A DNA stretch of 64,000 bases from Albifimbria verrucaria (Eukaryota; Ascomycota; Sordariomycetes; Hypocreales; Stachybotryaceae): assembly GCA_020081605.1 (NCBI GenBank), contig JAHREC010000018.1, forward strand, positions 806,001-870,000, read 5' to 3'. Of the stretch, positions 23,495-36,362 are shown in pieces; position 1 is the stretch's first letter; each line of letters opens with the position of its first letter. Below the pieces are notes generated by a model. The model saw only the letters and a list, made by a program, of their open reading frames with translations, was not told the origin of the DNA and did no database searches. A program made the position numbers and the translations under genes.

Positions 23495-24208
23495 GGTTAC
23501 TGGAGAAGACAGGGCTCAATATGTTGACATGTTTGAGAGTGCTCGAATTTCGAAAGGCGGACGTGCACTGCAGACGTTGGCTTTTGTATTGTATATATGC
23601 ATGTTTATGGGAGCTACGCGATGCGCTCGCTACCTTTCCAGATCCAACAAAGGTGGGCTCCACCGCCTGCTGTATTAGGCGTTGTTGGGTCTATTTGTGG
23701 CTAGTGGTAAATCGGTGACATTTGAACCGAAGAATAAGGTACTGTAACATTTGGTAGTTCGTCACGATTGACTGGACGGTGGTGGAAATATGCTACATAT
23801 ATGGCAAAAGCAAGAAATAAGAATAACTTGGATATTTATCCTTATTATCTGAGTTTTTCATGCTCAACTCCATAATTTTGGAGATGCCATACTCTGCTCG
23901 AATCAAGAGCCTACGGGAGGAAGCATGTGACATCAGTCATGCACCTCTCGCGCCTCAGGGTCCACGGCTGGCTGTGTCTGTACCTGGGCTTGCTGGGCAA
24001 ACGGAAACGGTACGTACCTTGAGTTAGTCGGTCCCCGATGACGTCCGAACCGCTAAATCGGCAATCCACCAAAATCCACCAAATACCGTTAACCGGATTT
24101 CTGAATAACCTCATTCCTCACTTGTGTTTGTCGCATTTTGATGAGAGCAGCAGCCACCTCCCCAATCATTGCCTGTCACGCATTTTTTTGTCTCTCCTTG
24201 CGCTTGGA
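23495..24208. other. Intergenic, divergent promoter region
   Basis: About 700 bases between the start of the coiled-coil protein and the mitochondrial oxidoreductase-like gene. An AT-rich patch lies at 23,800-23,880. Short ORFs on both strands have no motif support. Confidence 0.5.
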
Positions 24209-25004
24209 ATGACTTTACCACTCAGAGTAGCCTGCCGGCTACACGCGATACGCTGTGCCTCGAGATGTACACGACGTCTGGCCACCACTTCCAACGCCAC
24301 TTCTGAGCAATCCTGGCCGCAGAAACAGCCCTTGGGCGACTACTACAGACAAATACTCAACGCTCCTCGCCCTATAACTTCAAAAACAAGCCCGAAGAGC
24401 CCCTAACTCCGCAGCCCCCGAGGTGCTCCCGAAAGCAAAAACCCATAGCGTCAGAACAGACACCCGAGCGCAAACCCCAGACCGCGACATCGGCCACCAT
24501 ATCTGCGCCTCCGAGCGCTCCACAATCTTCACCACCGGTTCCTACGCCACCGCCTACTACAGCAGAGGAGGCGGCTCGAAGAATCTTTGGTTCACGTCTC
24601 TACGGCGAGGAGGAAAGAGCTCAGCATGCTGCTGTGAAGCAGGCACAGTCCACCTTGAAGGGGGCGTGTTGATACCCCCACGGCCAGAAGAACCAGATAA
24701 TTGCTGCATGAGTGGCTGCGTCAACTGTGTATGGGACCGATATCGCGAAGATGTCGAAGAATGGGCCAGCAAGGTCAAGGAGGCTGAGGCCCACATGGCA
24801 AAGCTAGCAGCTCAAGATTCAATCACAACCGAAGAAAAGCCAAAAGTATCAGAGAAGCCGACAAAGGTCGGCAATGAAAAGATCTCACCAGACATGTGGG
24901 AAGAGGATGCGTTCCAGGGTGTGCCCTTGGGCATCCGGGAGTTCATGAAGCTCGAGAAACAGCTCAAAGACAGGCATGCACACGAACATACGACAGGCGG
25001 CTAA
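24209..25004 (+). CDS. Mitochondrial oxidoreductase-like domain protein (YPL107W/OXLD1 type)
   Basis: The ATG at 24209 begins MTLPLRVACRLHAIRCASRC, an Arg-rich mitochondrial presequence. The middle contains EEAARRIFGSRLYGEEERA, and the hallmark block is PPRPEEPDNCCMSGCVNCVW followed by DRYREDVEEWA: the cysteine-rich 'oxidoreductase-like' domain of yeast YPL107W and human OXLD1. The C-terminus ends PLGIREFMKLEKQLKDR. The four cysteines suggest metal or cluster binding; the activity is not known. The frame is restored by one extra A in the run near 24374-24378 and one extra G in the GGGGG run near 24660. Both the N-terminal and the Cys-block frames then join into one protein of about 265 residues. 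Confidence 0.75.
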
Positions 25005-25317
25005 ATCTTTACACAAGACTTGAATTAATGAATTATCAGCATAGATTGGAGTGGGAGGCTTATACCCTGAAACTTTATAGAAGCTTTGTGGTTGTTGATG
25101 GCACCTTTGTGGGATTTGAGGCAGGTCCATGTCCAAAGACTATCAGGGCAGTTGAGATAGAGTATATATTCACCAACACTTGCCAACAATGTCTAACAAC
25201 ACTTTCTCAAGACTATTTCTCCTCAATTCCTGGTTTTCATCACTGCTTCTCTCCTCTTAGAAACAGCTGATGAACACGATAGAAAGACGTCTTGTTTCCA
25301 CGATTTCACTTGCGAAC

Positions 25318-26846
25318 ATGGCCCCTACACAGCCAACTCCCTCTCGCCCACATTCGGGATCAAGTTCTGCTCCTAGCTTGCCTACAAGGCCGGAGCGTGA
25401 GACCGCGGGGACTGATTTTGCCAGGCACCTATTGGCCCATCGGCGCTCCTCTTGGTGGAATCGACGCCAAGCAGCGGTAGCGAGCATCATGTACATGACA
25501 ATGAGCCACCAGTTGTACATGATGAAGACGACAAACCTGGGTCTTGCTACGGGAGTGACGAGGAGCAAGATCCTCCCCAGCAAACATCGGCCAACCGTAA
25601 TCGACTGAACGGTGAATCGACCCGAAATGCTGGGTTGGACGGTGCGCCAGTTGCGGGAACGGCCGAAGGGGTGGTTGTTCAAGCGGGAGTTAATGCAGCC
25701 ACGGGGCTGGCTCCACAACTCGAGCCCGCTCCCGAGTGCTATGTTAGCTGCCGCAACGGGCCCTCCATCATTGTCGTGGCGCCCGCGCAGAGCCCAGGAT
25801 ACGACCATAGCCGGCCTTTCCGCTCCATTCGTCAGAGCAGGGACTACAGGAAGCGTCGACTGTACCTTGACGGGACTCAAGGCCCACTCACGGCCGCGGC
25901 GGACCAACGAGGCGAGCGCAGTGAGTACCAGCTCGTCTTCTTTAAGGCTGTTGAGGGAGGCCATTTGTTCACCGTTAACATCAACGGCTCAATGTACTTC
26001 GTCAAGCTTGTCCAGGGCCTCGACGCACTCCGGAAAGAGGCTGTTGCGCAACTGGACGCTTACTTTGGCATTGGGCACATTTGGCCCCAACTTAATGCTA
26101 CCAACGCGTCCCACCAGCTGGGCAAGCCCTGCGTGCCTCTGCCGCTCATGATCCTGCCTCCAGCTACGGCGAGGCTTGACAACTTCTGTGGCCTCTTAAC
26201 GGAGTTTACCGCCCCGCTGGGAGAAGTGTACCGGCGACATCTCGTTTGCCACCATCTCGGACCCCAGATGCTCAGCTATCTTTCCCAAAGGCCCGATTGG
26301 AAAGATCTGACCATCCACCCATACATGGGTGTAATGCAGTCTATGCCAAGCAAGTTCGACCCTAAGTACAGGAACTCGGGAGCTATGCCTGGCTACTTCA
26401 ATGCGCTGTGCCATGAGGCGCCCAAGAAGATCATCTGCTGGGGATTGACGATGGGCTGTACACTTGCTGCCCTCCATTGGCTGTGTGGGCTTGATGCTGC
26501 TGGCGTAGAGTTCTACTTCGCCCAGGGGAGGTACAGCTCCGCTCAGCTGTGCCTCGCCCAATTCGGTCATTGTCGGAGCTTCGACTCTTCTATTGGGGCT
26601 GTTGACACCCGTTTGGTGCCTGCTGTATCCTCGAGCCCATCCTGGCCCTGTCCGAAGACTGCCCCTTCGTTCCGTGACATCTACGACAGGGCTGGTATCG
26701 TAACCCTGACGTGGAATCACTTCTGCGCGGCATACAAGGCGGCAAGTGAGACGATTCTCACGAATAAAGGGGCTGGAAGAGCTGTGCGTGCTCTACCTGC
26801 CATTTTTATTTCCAGGCTGGAGACGTTCTGGGCACAGCATCCATGA
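25318..26846 (+). CDS. DUF3669 protein (fungal 'zinc finger protein' family)
   Basis: The main ORF is open from about 25452 (TTG) to the stop at 26846. As no ATG starts it, the real start is probably the ATG at 25318 (MAPTQPTPSRPHSGSSS), joined by a frame change near 25440. The first 170 residues are disordered. Then come the conserved NINGSMYFVKLVQGLDALRK, the LDNFCGLLTEF region and GLTMGCTLAALHWLCGLDAA with EFYFAQGRYSS and AQFGHCRSFD, which is the DUF3669 domain typical of large fungal families often named 'zinc finger protein' although no zinc finger is present. Its kinase-like LHW...GLDAAG...FGHCR pattern has been likened to phosphotransferase folds, but that remains inference here. The function is unknown. 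Confidence 0.7.
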
Positions 26847-27200
26847 GTATGGCGCCCCAGGTACCAAAGGGTCCATCGCGAGAGGGTGACAAAACGAGTC
26901 GGACATAAAAGGGACTGGTAGATGGGAGGTAGTTGGTGTCTATTATAGAATGGGAAGAAGAACAGGTGTCAAGTTGGAATTAGTTAGACAGATACCCCGG
27001 GTCAATGTATTCGTTGTTCTAGCGGTCACTGTTCTTGGGTACATACCGCCAAATTTTATTATCGTCTTTGATGCAATCATACTGTAGCGATGAAATGTAC
27101 TGTCATGAGGTGGATAGAATAAGACTTGCACCCGTGGAACCACTGGAACGAAGTTTTTGTCATGATACGTGCAAATCAACCTGTATTTTCAAGTAGAATA
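26847..27200. other. Convergent 3' region
   Basis: About 350 bases between the 3' ends of the DUF3669 gene and the first DUF7708 gene, AT-rich towards 27,050-27,200. No gene is seen. Confidence 0.5.
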
Positions 27201-28818
27201 CTAACGGCGAGGGAGGTTTACTTTATGCATACCTCCCCGTACAACCCTTCCTTTGTGTTTCATAGCTCTTACGGGTATAACGCGGTCCTCTATATTGTCT
27301 GGGAATAGCTGCAACCACTTCGGTTCGTAAGCAAAAACAAGTATTTTGAGATGCAAGTGTCCGTTGAGCTTTGACAGCTCCTCGGCCAATTTTCTGAGCT
27401 CTCCGATGATCTCAACCTGGTCTTGCTCGTTATCATCAGGAAAAATAGCAGCCATATCGAGGATCAAGAAGACATGACTTTTGAACTGCGCAAGAATGGA
27501 TTTGAGCAGTGTAAGCCATTGTGTTCTAGTACTCGCTGTTTGGAAGCGCGAATATTGTATCGAGACTTTATTCTCTGTAATAGGGCCGTGTAGTCTGAGA
27601 GCTTGGTAGCACTGAGACTTCAACACTTCGTTGACCGAGGCCAGGCAGCTCCTGGGTTTGGATGTGTCTGCTATGGCCCAGAGTGTTGGCACTTGAGAGT
27701 CTTGCAAGCTTTTGATGACATCTACGCAGAAGTCTTGTATCGGAAGTCTTGACGACATGCTTCCTTGACAAGAATGAACGAGGACGCTTCCGACTGCGAC
27801 CACTCGCCCAATTTTGGAGATGTCCAGAACCTATTCGTGGTTGGATGTGCACCAAACCCAGCAGCTCTTCGTCTTCGATGAAAGAGACATCGTTCGAGAA
27901 TATCCTGTGGTTCATGATGAAGAGGCGCAAGGCTTGCTAGAACTTGCGAAAACTGAATGTCGGATAACTTGTGACTCGTGTCAATAAGCGAGCTTGTTTG
28001 AAGGGTTTGAGAAGCTACTAAATGTCATTATTACTCATATTATAGGCAATATCAAGAACCTACTATTCAGTTTTGTAAGAGCTTCAGCCATTGTTTTCTC
28101 AGAGGAATCCAGCCTATGTAAGATCTTCCTGATCGTGCTGTGCATCACACGAAGCTCTGCTTGTGAGCTGCTGACTGCCAAATTTTGGATGTCCTGAGAG
28201 CAGTCTGCTATACGCTGAAGCAAATCTTTGTACTGAAGCTCCGGAGGTCGGGTTATTGAATGGATAAAGTGGTCGAATTTAGACTCTTTACACCATCCAT
28301 AAGCTGTTGTCAGAAACTCAAGAAGACAACAGTAGAGTTTCTCCACAGCCAATCGCATCCGAGAAGTTGGGTAAAGTGACGATGCCAATTCTATCGTGGG
28401 CAGTCGATCTGCAACTTGAGAGAGTGACTTGGCGATGGTTTGTAAAGTTTCTTCATGATTAAGAACACTCTATTGAAACATGAGCTTTGTGAGTCGGGTA
28501 GGAACTTTAGAGTGCTTACTAGGAACACCATCTTCATTAATCCCCATGCCAGAGCCACATACTCTGGATGATGCTGTACGAGAACATCGAGAACATTGCC
28601 ATAATGATGGATCTTTTCTGACGCCCGCTGAATCCATTTTCTCAGTCTTGGATATCTGGATTTTCCCTTGTATTTGTCTAAGGCCTCATTGACTAGAGCC
28701 GAAACCTCCCTGATGCTTGTAGTCTGGTCCAATGATACCCCATGAAGTTGATTATTTGAGAAATTATCCTTGTAGAACTTTAGTGACGACTGATACGCTT
28801 TTTCCGCAATGCTCCCAT
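27201..28818 (-). CDS. DUF7708-type STAND protein
   Basis: The N-terminal part carries EKAYQSSLKFYKDN, RKWIQRASEKIHHYGNVLDV, HPEYVALAWGLMKMVF and SITRPPELQYKDLLQRIADC, which is the DUF7708 helical domain found at the start of fungal STAND/NLR-like proteins. Introns are at 28470-28519 (joining KMVFL to SVLNHEETLQ) and 28018-28063 (joining ALTKLN to IASQTLQTSS). The C-terminal half has FWTSPKLGEWSQSEASSFIL, DFCVDVIKSLQDSQVPTLWA and the HVFLILDMAAIF strand, resembling the degenerate P-loop half of this family; no good Walker A is present. It ends with a basic tail (RVVRGGMHKVNLPRR). One G is missing near 27760. The start is uncertain: the ATG at 28818 needs one extra A in an AAAAA run, and an upstream exon near 28874 is an alternative. 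A role in non-self recognition is inferred from the family. Confidence 0.65.
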
Positions 28819-29395
28819 TACCAAGCCCTAATCAAATACTCCTTAGTTCTCACCTGATCATCCCTCCCCGACATGATGATATAGGTAGTATCGTCATCTT
28901 GGAACGTACTTACCAGCGGGTTCTTCCTCATACCACGTCCGAAATTCAGACGTCTCATTCATTGCCAGCACATTCACATTTGTATGAATCCCCATCGGTA
29001 CGTGGAGTCAAAAGAAGAGCCCAGTATGCGTCTTCAGGTGCATCTCAGCCTTATTCACCCGGGTATCTCACATAATCAATCTGCACCCAAAGGTTACATT
29101 GCACGTGAGTTGCAGCCTAGCTGTAGGTAACCTGCCACAGATCCAGCAAATTCCATTCAAGATGAAACCTGGCCGAGGATACTTCTGCTTTTCCACAAGC
29201 ATGCATCCGATTTAATATGCCAGGGTGGGAGAACAGACCAAGATTTAATTCTTCCGTGTAACTCCGAGCGGCGAGTTGCCCCAATTTAGCAGCTGTTCAT
29301 GTCAGAAACTGCTCATTGCCTATCTCAATCAGTCGAGCAGACAATTTTAGGAAGCCCCTACTTTCTAAAGCCAGTCACAGATACGTTCAATAATC
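28819..29395. other. Intergenic, divergent promoter region
   Basis: About 580 bases between the DUF7708 gene and the AAA ATPase gene. No supported feature. Confidence 0.4.
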
Positions 29396-32240
29396 ATGAC
29401 AGAAGAGAACAAGCGGGTCTCTCCATCCTCTGCGTATGCTCCTCCGCCTACTGCTCCTTCCAGGCCTATCATCAATGTCGCAAAACCACGCCATAATCAT
29501 GCTGGTACGAGACCGAGTTCCGGAGCTGTTCCCCTCCCCGGACCATTCATCCGCCTCCTGTCATGGGAAACATCAATGGACGCCCTCCGACTCAGGCCCA
29601 AAGGCAGATTCCCATGGGGCCCTCTAATGTCGTAAACACTCTTCAAAACCACGCGGGGACACTGAAAGGTGGTTTTGAAGAAGGCATTGAATATACGATA
29701 TCCGAAGACAGAACTGCCGCGAGTGGCTCTGAGAAGAACCATCTCCTCTTTGCCTTGAAAACCAAGGGCCTTGACCATTCAACAAAGCCGAAACCCTTGC
29801 CAAAAATGTCCCTATTGCCCCGGATGGAGGCGTATTTCTGATAGCGAAGAATCAAGTGATAATGACAGTCCCATGGACGAAGAATCAGAGAAGATGGACC
29901 TTCTACCTCCAGAATCTATACTCACTTCAACGATGGACTTGAATCTTGAAGATACCCTACAGCTCGAGGGCTTGACAACAAACGATTACGAAAAGATTGT
30001 GCGAGATCTGGCCGAGAAAATCCACAGCCTGGCAGCTACCAACGCTGAGTTGAGGAAATTTGTTTCCGAAACGAAACGTGATTCATCTCAAGTGGACATG
30101 CAGACATTTTATGAGATCAAAGATGACGATGACGATGACGATGAGAGCTTCTTCTACATTGGCGAGCCGATATGGAAAATAAGCGAAGATGAAGTCACTC
30201 TCAATGGTAGTTTTCCTGTGGCTGATCGAGACGCATATCTGCGACGCAAGGGAAGCGTTGCATTTGTGATATATAAAACTTACAACGCTTCTCAACAAAC
30301 ATCAATAGCCAAGAGCGCAATTCGGAGCAACAGGCCGATTCCAGATCCACAACCGTTCGAAAGTTCATTCAAAATTGTTTCGGATGAAATGGCGAAAGCC
30401 GTCAAAGCTTGGTTCCAACATTACGATGGGTTTAGCAGCAGCTTTCCAGATGTTCGGTTCACACGACGCATATATGCACCGTTTATCTGGTGGTATCACT
30501 ACCGCAAAGCACCTCGACCGACTGGGTTCTCGGATCGTAAAAAGAAGCTTGTCTTAGCACTCATTGAATGGATCGAAACAGAATATAGCCATCTTTATGA
30601 CAAGATCGAATGTCAGTTCCAAAGAGGCTTCGTTTCTCATAACTCCTTGGAATATTTGGTTAAACCTGGTAGCACGATTATTGCACCTACCAACGAGGGT
30701 CCCAAGGCCTACGAAGTTACTTCTATTCCTAAAATGACGTTGGTACACAAGATTTCGGACCTCGAACAATACCTGTCCACTCTTGGTAGCTCGGAGAATT
30801 CTGAGAATCTCTCCAGGAAAGACCAACGGGATAAGTACACATCAACCTGGGATATCGGTTGCCGCACCGTGCATTATAATGGCATTTTTGAGTATAAACA
30901 CAAAGATATAAATCTATTTATTGAATCGGAGGGAGGGATGACGACATTGACATTACGGATTTGTCGGTGATACCTTTAGAATATGCAAACCCAGACACAA
31001 TTGCAAGGCTTGATCGTCGTGGGAGGATGTTCTGGCAGTGTCGTAAAGAAAGGTTGTGTCGTACCGCAAGCACAACGACACTCTTACAGACGCAGTAAGC
31101 GAGAGTGGATTTTGTACCATCGTTTGCGATATCATCCTGACATGTGTATTTGTAGGCACAGAGATTCATTGTGGATCGCAACACCTACAATGAGCTACAC
31201 GGCAATGGAGCGCGAATCCGTCCGTCTTGCTTCGATATGAATCAGGAGTCACCACCCCGGCGCCAAAGCTTTACTTGTTCCCTACGACTATTCACGGATT
31301 TGACCTTCGTCACAAGAAATGGAGTTAGTGGGCAATTTTGTCGCTATTTACCGATACTGACTCGAGTATAGGCGATCTAAATGTGGATTATATCGAGGAC
31401 GTAACATGGAACAAGGAAGCATTTGATAATCTCGTCGTTGAACCAGAAACGAAGCTCTTGATCCAAGCTCTAGTTACTAATCAGCTTTCCTCCGAGAAGA
31501 GCACGGATCTGATCGACAACAAAGGCAATGGTTTGATCATGCTTCTTCACGGAAGCCCAGGAACTGGCAAGACGTTCACAGCGGAAAGCGTAGCCGAGAT
31601 GGCAGAAAAGCCCCTATACCCTGTTACCTGTGGTGATATCGGTACCAACCCAGAACAAGTTGAGAAGTACCTTACTTCAGTGTTTCATTTAGGAAAGGTA
31701 TGGGGTTGTGTGGTGCTGCTCGATGAGGCTGAGGTGTTCCTTGAGCAGAGGAATCTGAGTGACTTGGAGCGCAATGCTTTGGTATCAGTCTTCCTCCGAG
31801 CCTTGGAGTATTACGAAGGAATCTTAATTCTCACCTCAAACCGAGTAGGTACATTTGACGAAGCTTTCAAGTCTCGTATCCAGCTGGCGTTGCATTACGC
31901 AAACTTGAACCAAGCTCAGCGAAAGGATATCTGGAGGAATTTCTTTAAAAGATTGAAGACTCTGGATCAGTCCAACATTGACTTTGACGACATTGAAAGT
32001 GAGCTAGACGAACTCTCGGAATTTGAGATGAACGGGAGGCAGATCCGGAATGCCATCACCACGGCAAGGCAACTCGCTCAGTTCAAGGGCACGAAGATGA
32101 GAACGGCGCATCTAAAACAATCCATCAAAGTTGCGGCAAAATTCGATAATTACCTAAAGGACGTAAAGGCAGGTCGCTCCGATAAGAAAATAGCCAAGCA
32201 CGAGGATGAGGAGAATGCGAGGATGGAGGGTATACGATGA
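29396..32240 (+). CDS. AAA+ ATPase with DUF7025 N-terminal region, frame broken
   Basis: The ATG at 29396 starts a proline-rich leader. A long N-terminal domain follows (ESFFYIGEPIWKISEDEVTL; SFKIVSDEMAKAVKAWFQHY; FIWWYHYRKAPRP) and then ITDLSVIPLEYANPDTIARL, the DUF7025 pattern. Introns are at 31095-31155 and 31324-31371. The AAA+ module has Walker A GSPGTGKT, Walker B VVLLDEAEVFLEQR, an ILTSNRVGTFDEAF sensor stretch and an arginine after SR (KSRIQLALHY). A basic tail ends at 32240. An acidic run of seven aspartates lies near 30124-30144. Five one-base breaks fall at homopolymers near 29552, 29801-29805, 30933-30936, 31055 and 31226; with them ignored, about 880 residues read through. These proteins resemble ATAD3/SPATA5-like fungal ATPases of unknown substrate, probably remodelling proteins. 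Confidence 0.8.
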
Positions 32241-32557
32241 GCTGCATAGTTGATGGGTGTCGGTCGTTTTACGGGGACGACTGTCAGATGGCACGTAGCA
32301 TATGTAATTCACACATTCTCGCGTAGATATGATGACAGTGCACAGCCTTGCTATGATTATCAGGTATATATTGATTCAGAGTATGGGGCACTGAGGACTT
32401 GGCTACGTCCGTGCTTGGCACCAGCTCCGTTTCTTCAAGATCTTTTACATGCTCTTTGCATAGTTGAACCTTGTGATGTTGCATGTCTTCATATCGACTT
32501 TGGTAAATTCGTTAAAACGCCCGCGCCTTTTTGCTTTTTGTTCAGAGTGTGCCCTGT
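32241..32557. other. Convergent 3' region
   Basis: About 320 bases between the ends of the AAA ATPase and the purine phosphoribosyltransferase genes. No other feature is seen. Confidence 0.5.
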
Positions 32558-33372
32558 CTATTTCGCAGCGTTCTTGCCCTGGGCGTGAGCCTGCCTGTCG
32601 TGCTCCTCAATGTCCTGAGCCTCCCAGGGTAGCAGATCCAGTAATCGCTGATTGTGCGGGCGGCGTGGTAGCGGTTGGCGACCATATCCTCGGGAGAGTG
32701 CCCTTCTTGGCTTTGTCCTTGTTCTATTTTGGTCATGATTAGCGGTTGTTCTTGAGTATATAAAAGAAGAGATGTGGTGAACGTACGTGCAAGACGAAGA
32801 TGCTGAACTGGGTCTTGGGGCGTCAGGGCCAATGCGCTGGCGCGCAGCCTCGACGTCCTTCTCGAGCTCCTTGACGGCGTACTCGAGGGTGGTACGGGTG
32901 TCATCGACCTCGTCGACGATCAGGACGCGCTTGCCGACAAGGTTGTCCATCTCGCCGAGGGCGCTGAGGTCGAGCCACTGGGTACGGGTGACCTTGGTGC
33001 CAATCTCCTCAACCTGGGCATCGCCACCGAGCTGCTCGTAGAGGGAGAGACCAATAGCCTGGATGGGGATGTTGGGGAGCCGGCCTTCTTGAGGAAGGAT
33101 CGCAGGATACGGGCGGGGACGTAGCCACCACCGCCGATAGCGATGATCAGCTGGGGCTCGAACTCGAGGAGCTTGACGGCGGCCTCCTTGCACAGGTTGT
33201 GCACCTAAAGGGTTGATGCGGTCAGCGCATGCGGAAGACGCGGCGCAAGTCGCGTGGGCAGCTCGGGAAGAGCCCTTATTTTCACAAGCGCGAGCTGCTT
33301 GACCGTTGATCGCTACGGCCGGGACAGACTGGCACTCACATCGTTGTAGGTGAGGAAAACCTTCTCAGGCAT
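32558..33372 (-). CDS. HPT1: Hypoxanthine/guanine (xanthine) phosphoribosyltransferase, HPT1-type
   Basis: Exon 1 (33340-33372) encodes MPEKVFLTYND. After a 135-nt intron come VHNLCKEAAVKLLEFEPQLI, IAIGGGGYVPARILRSFLK, RTQWLDLSALGEMDNLVGKR and the PRPP-binding loop VLIVDEVDDTRTTLEYA. A second intron (32724-32786) precedes the last exon ending at 32558 with DIEEHDRQAHAQGKNAAK. The order and motifs are those of yeast Hpt1 and fungal xanthine/guanine phosphoribosyltransferases, which convert free purine bases and PRPP to nucleotides in the cytosol (purine salvage). Four one-base losses in short C/G runs (near 33083, 32813, 32690 and 32625) break the frame. Each restoration brings back family sequence, so a non-functional copy is unlikely. 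Confidence 0.88.
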
Positions 33373-34313
33373 GGTGGGCGATTGTGTGTGGGGAGGAAGA
33401 GAGGCTATCACGAAGGTCCTGGGTCAGTCAAAAGAACCGCAACTACTTGCAGCACGAGAGAGGCCTTACAGAAAATGGTGAGGAAGCAGCTGGAGCGATA
33501 CGAGGCGGTATGCCCAAAAGGGAGAGAGAAGAGGAAAAAGAGGAGAAAAGAAAAAAGAGCAAAATGAAGCGTCGTGGATGGTATCTTAAAGATAGCAGAT
33601 TAGGAGGATTTTTTCTGCCCCTCCACCAGCCTCCAAACGACCCCGCGGTGAGTCTGTCTGTCTGTCACTCGCAGACTGTAAAACCCGCCCCTCCACTCTT
33701 GGCTTCACTTTTTTTTTTTTTTTTGCTCGAGGATTGCCTGTTGAGGGCAAGTGGCTGTAGGGCTATCCTTGCACCATGACGCAGTGAGCCATCGGAATCC
33801 GCCGACGACATCTGCCTAGCAACTTAGGTAGGTACTGTAAATTAGCGTGCCCATGGCAAGGTATTAAGGTAAGGTGGAGAGAGTGAGGCGAAGTCCTACA
33901 TAGCACGGTAGGGAGGGCCCGGAGGGAGAAGGATAGGTAGGCTTATCGCTCATATCGCCCTATCAGCTCGCACTGATAGTGGCTTATGTAATGCAATTCG
34001 CCAAGTCAGTATCAGTATCGACTTTACACTAGCATAACGAGCCTCATTCATTCATCTAGTGTGAGCATCCAGCACCACGAACTGTTGATTGATACCATCG
34101 TTTCTTTTTTTTTTTTTTTTTTTTACAGCTATAGCATACTGAAAAAAAAATGGAAAAAAACATGCACATCTCCATCAATTAGTATGCCTCTTCACCAAAG
34201 CAAGCCAATTTTCCTTCCTTCGGCATCGCAACATTCATGTGCTGCTTCACTGTGACTCTACAGCATCGCAATCCAAACCCATTGGCACTGGTTTTGTCCA
34301 GTGATTCTTCAGC
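33373..34313. other. Intergenic with purine tract and T runs
   Basis: About 940 bases between the HPT1-type gene's start and the GMC oxidoreductase's 3' end. It holds an A/G-rich tract at 33,519-33,566, a T run at about 33,711-33,724, TAGG/GGTA-type short repeats at 33,820-33,945 and the T run listed separately. No gene is supported. Confidence 0.5.
34106..34124. repeat. Long poly-T tract
   Basis: An uninterrupted run of about 19 T, followed some 18 bases later by A9 and A7 runs. It sits downstream of the GMC oxidoreductase stop (on the minus strand this is an A run). Its length in the assembly is unlikely to be exact. Confidence 0.8.
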
Positions 34314-36362
34314 TCACAAATTCCTCTTTTTCTTGCAGTCCAGGTGATGCCTCTTCTTGATGATATCCGCGGCCTGCCCATTGTCAGCTTAGATCGTGCA
34401 CGGAGCGTCTCCACTTACCTTCTCGGCAATCGCATACACCGTTGCACATGTATGTGCCGCCTTAGCATTGTTAGCTTCTACAGCAAGCTTAAGACCAAGT
34501 TATTGAAATGACTTACTGGGATGATAGGCATAATAGAGGCATCCGCAACACTGACGCCCTTCACTCCATACACCAGCAAGCCCGCGTCCACCACACCTCC
34601 AAGCTCACGCGGCATCATCACCGCCGTGCCGGAGTTGTGTGCGATTGAGCTACCCGCGCTGTTTCTCAAGAATCCTAAAATCTGCTCGTCCGTTTGGACT
34701 CCTGCTCCTGGCACTATCTCCACCGGACCGAGTTTCTTTAACGCATCCGTCTCATGCATGCGGCGCACGAAGCGGACGTTGCTAGTCATGATCTGCACAT
34801 CCGTAGGGTTAGAAAAGGTGTGATAGTCGATCACTGGTTCCGCATAAACATCGGTTGTGTTGAGTAAAATGGTACCGCGGCCGACGGACTTCATCAAGAC
34901 CGCCGACAGGCGACCCGCCCCGCTCAGGGGAGCTCCAGCCATGCATTGTCGGGAGATGTCATGAGCTTGGCTAGCTGCTTCTGTTGAGCAGCATACCCGG
35001 CCAGCTGCTCTGCTGTATAAGTCTCGGGAAGATACGTTGTTGGATCCAGTGCCAGATATGCCTCCGCGATGGCATTGTAGCCCTCGGGGTCCACCGCTGT
35101 AAGCGGCACCTCGCCGCCAGTGTTTCCAGTAGAAATTCGCAAAGGCCCTGAACGATGTTCCTCGAGCTCTTTCTGAGCCCACGCGGCGAATTCCGGATCG
35201 AGAAGGAAACATCAGGGTTGGGAGTTACGTTAGTTGTGTCTTCAATTGCATGTCAGCCAACTCCCTACCGGTCTCATGTGTATGACTTACAATTAAAGCT
35301 CACGCCAACAACTGGATGGTCCTGAAGGTTAGATCCGACTCCTGGAAGGTCTACCAATGTTTCAATGCCTGCTTTGTCGAGCAACCACTTTGGTCCGACG
35401 CCGCTTCGTTGAAGAACCTGGGGCTGTGGACACTGCCTGCACTCACGACAACTTCAAGGTTAGCACCAACCCTTGCAGTCGACCCACTCCCTGGTTGTTT
35501 TCCTTTCTTTTGGTCAATTTCACACCGACAGCCTTCTTGTTCTCGTCAAACTCAATCTCGTCGACCCGCCAGCCAGTCAAGAGGTGTAGGTTGGGTCGGC
35601 TAGCCGCTGGATCATAATATCCGCTGACTGCATATGAGCGCAATGCTGTTGCGTTATCTAGAGCAGTTGGATACCATATAACTCCGTACGCATCTCCGCC
35701 CGATCCATCGATCTGAGGCTCGGCACCTGCTTCGATGATGCCTTCTCGCTGGACGACCGTCCCGGGCCATTGGTATGACGAGAAGCTGAGGTGGATTGGA
35801 CCGTCTCCATAGGACTCCTCTCCCCATGTCATGCCGTACTTTTCCGCAGCTTCCGCAGAAGGTGCATCGAAGCGGCTGCTTTTAATAAAGTATGGGTACA
35901 AGCCATCAAACCCCATCCCTTGTTGCCAAGCGCCTCCCAGCTGTCGTAATCTGCTGCTGATCCGCGATTGAGCAGCATGCCATTGATGGTCGAACCACCG
36001 CCCACGCAGCACGCAGCATACATAGTTACCGGTCTGCCGTTCAAGCCTGTCTGTGGCACAGTGGTGATGTTGTACTGATAGCGCCATGAAAAGCCAAACG
36101 AGTTTGGTTGCAATTGCGCTGGGTCTCGATTGAAGAAGCCATATTCGACAACTAGGACATTTACATTGGGGAGCTCGCTCAATCGTGTGCCAATGACAGT
36201 GCCAGCTTGTCCGCCACCGACAACAATAAAATCGTAACTTTCGAGTAGCTCGTCGCTTGTTATTTCGGCACGTTTAAGAAGCTCACTAGCTGACACTGGA
36301 TGAGCTAGGCCGCTAGAAGCCAGCGTCAACGTCGTGAGGATGGACGCAAGTAGGTTCTTCAT
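34314..36362 (-). CDS. Secreted GMC oxidoreductase (FAD-dependent), frame broken
   Basis: The ATG at 36362 starts a signal peptide ([20 protein letters not shown]). The FAD-binding Rossmann motif is [23 protein letters not shown] signature parts follow ([40 protein letters not shown] block). The C-terminal catalytic region has [17 protein letters not shown] and [13 protein letters not shown], then [17 protein letters not shown] with the second active-site histidine. Introns are at 35240-35290, 34461-34516 and 34374-34418, and the stop is at 34314. Length is about 620 residues, as usual for aryl-alcohol/glucose/choline-dehydrogenase-like enzymes. The secreted form suggests an alcohol or sugar oxidase supplying peroxide, but the substrate is not readable. 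At least four homopolymer breaks occur, including near 35915, 35455 and 35420. Confidence 0.85.

Noticed and set aside
25257..25964. 235-residue minus-strand ORF
   Set aside because: It lies antisense to the DUF3669 gene, which has clear conserved motifs in its own frame; the minus ORF has none.
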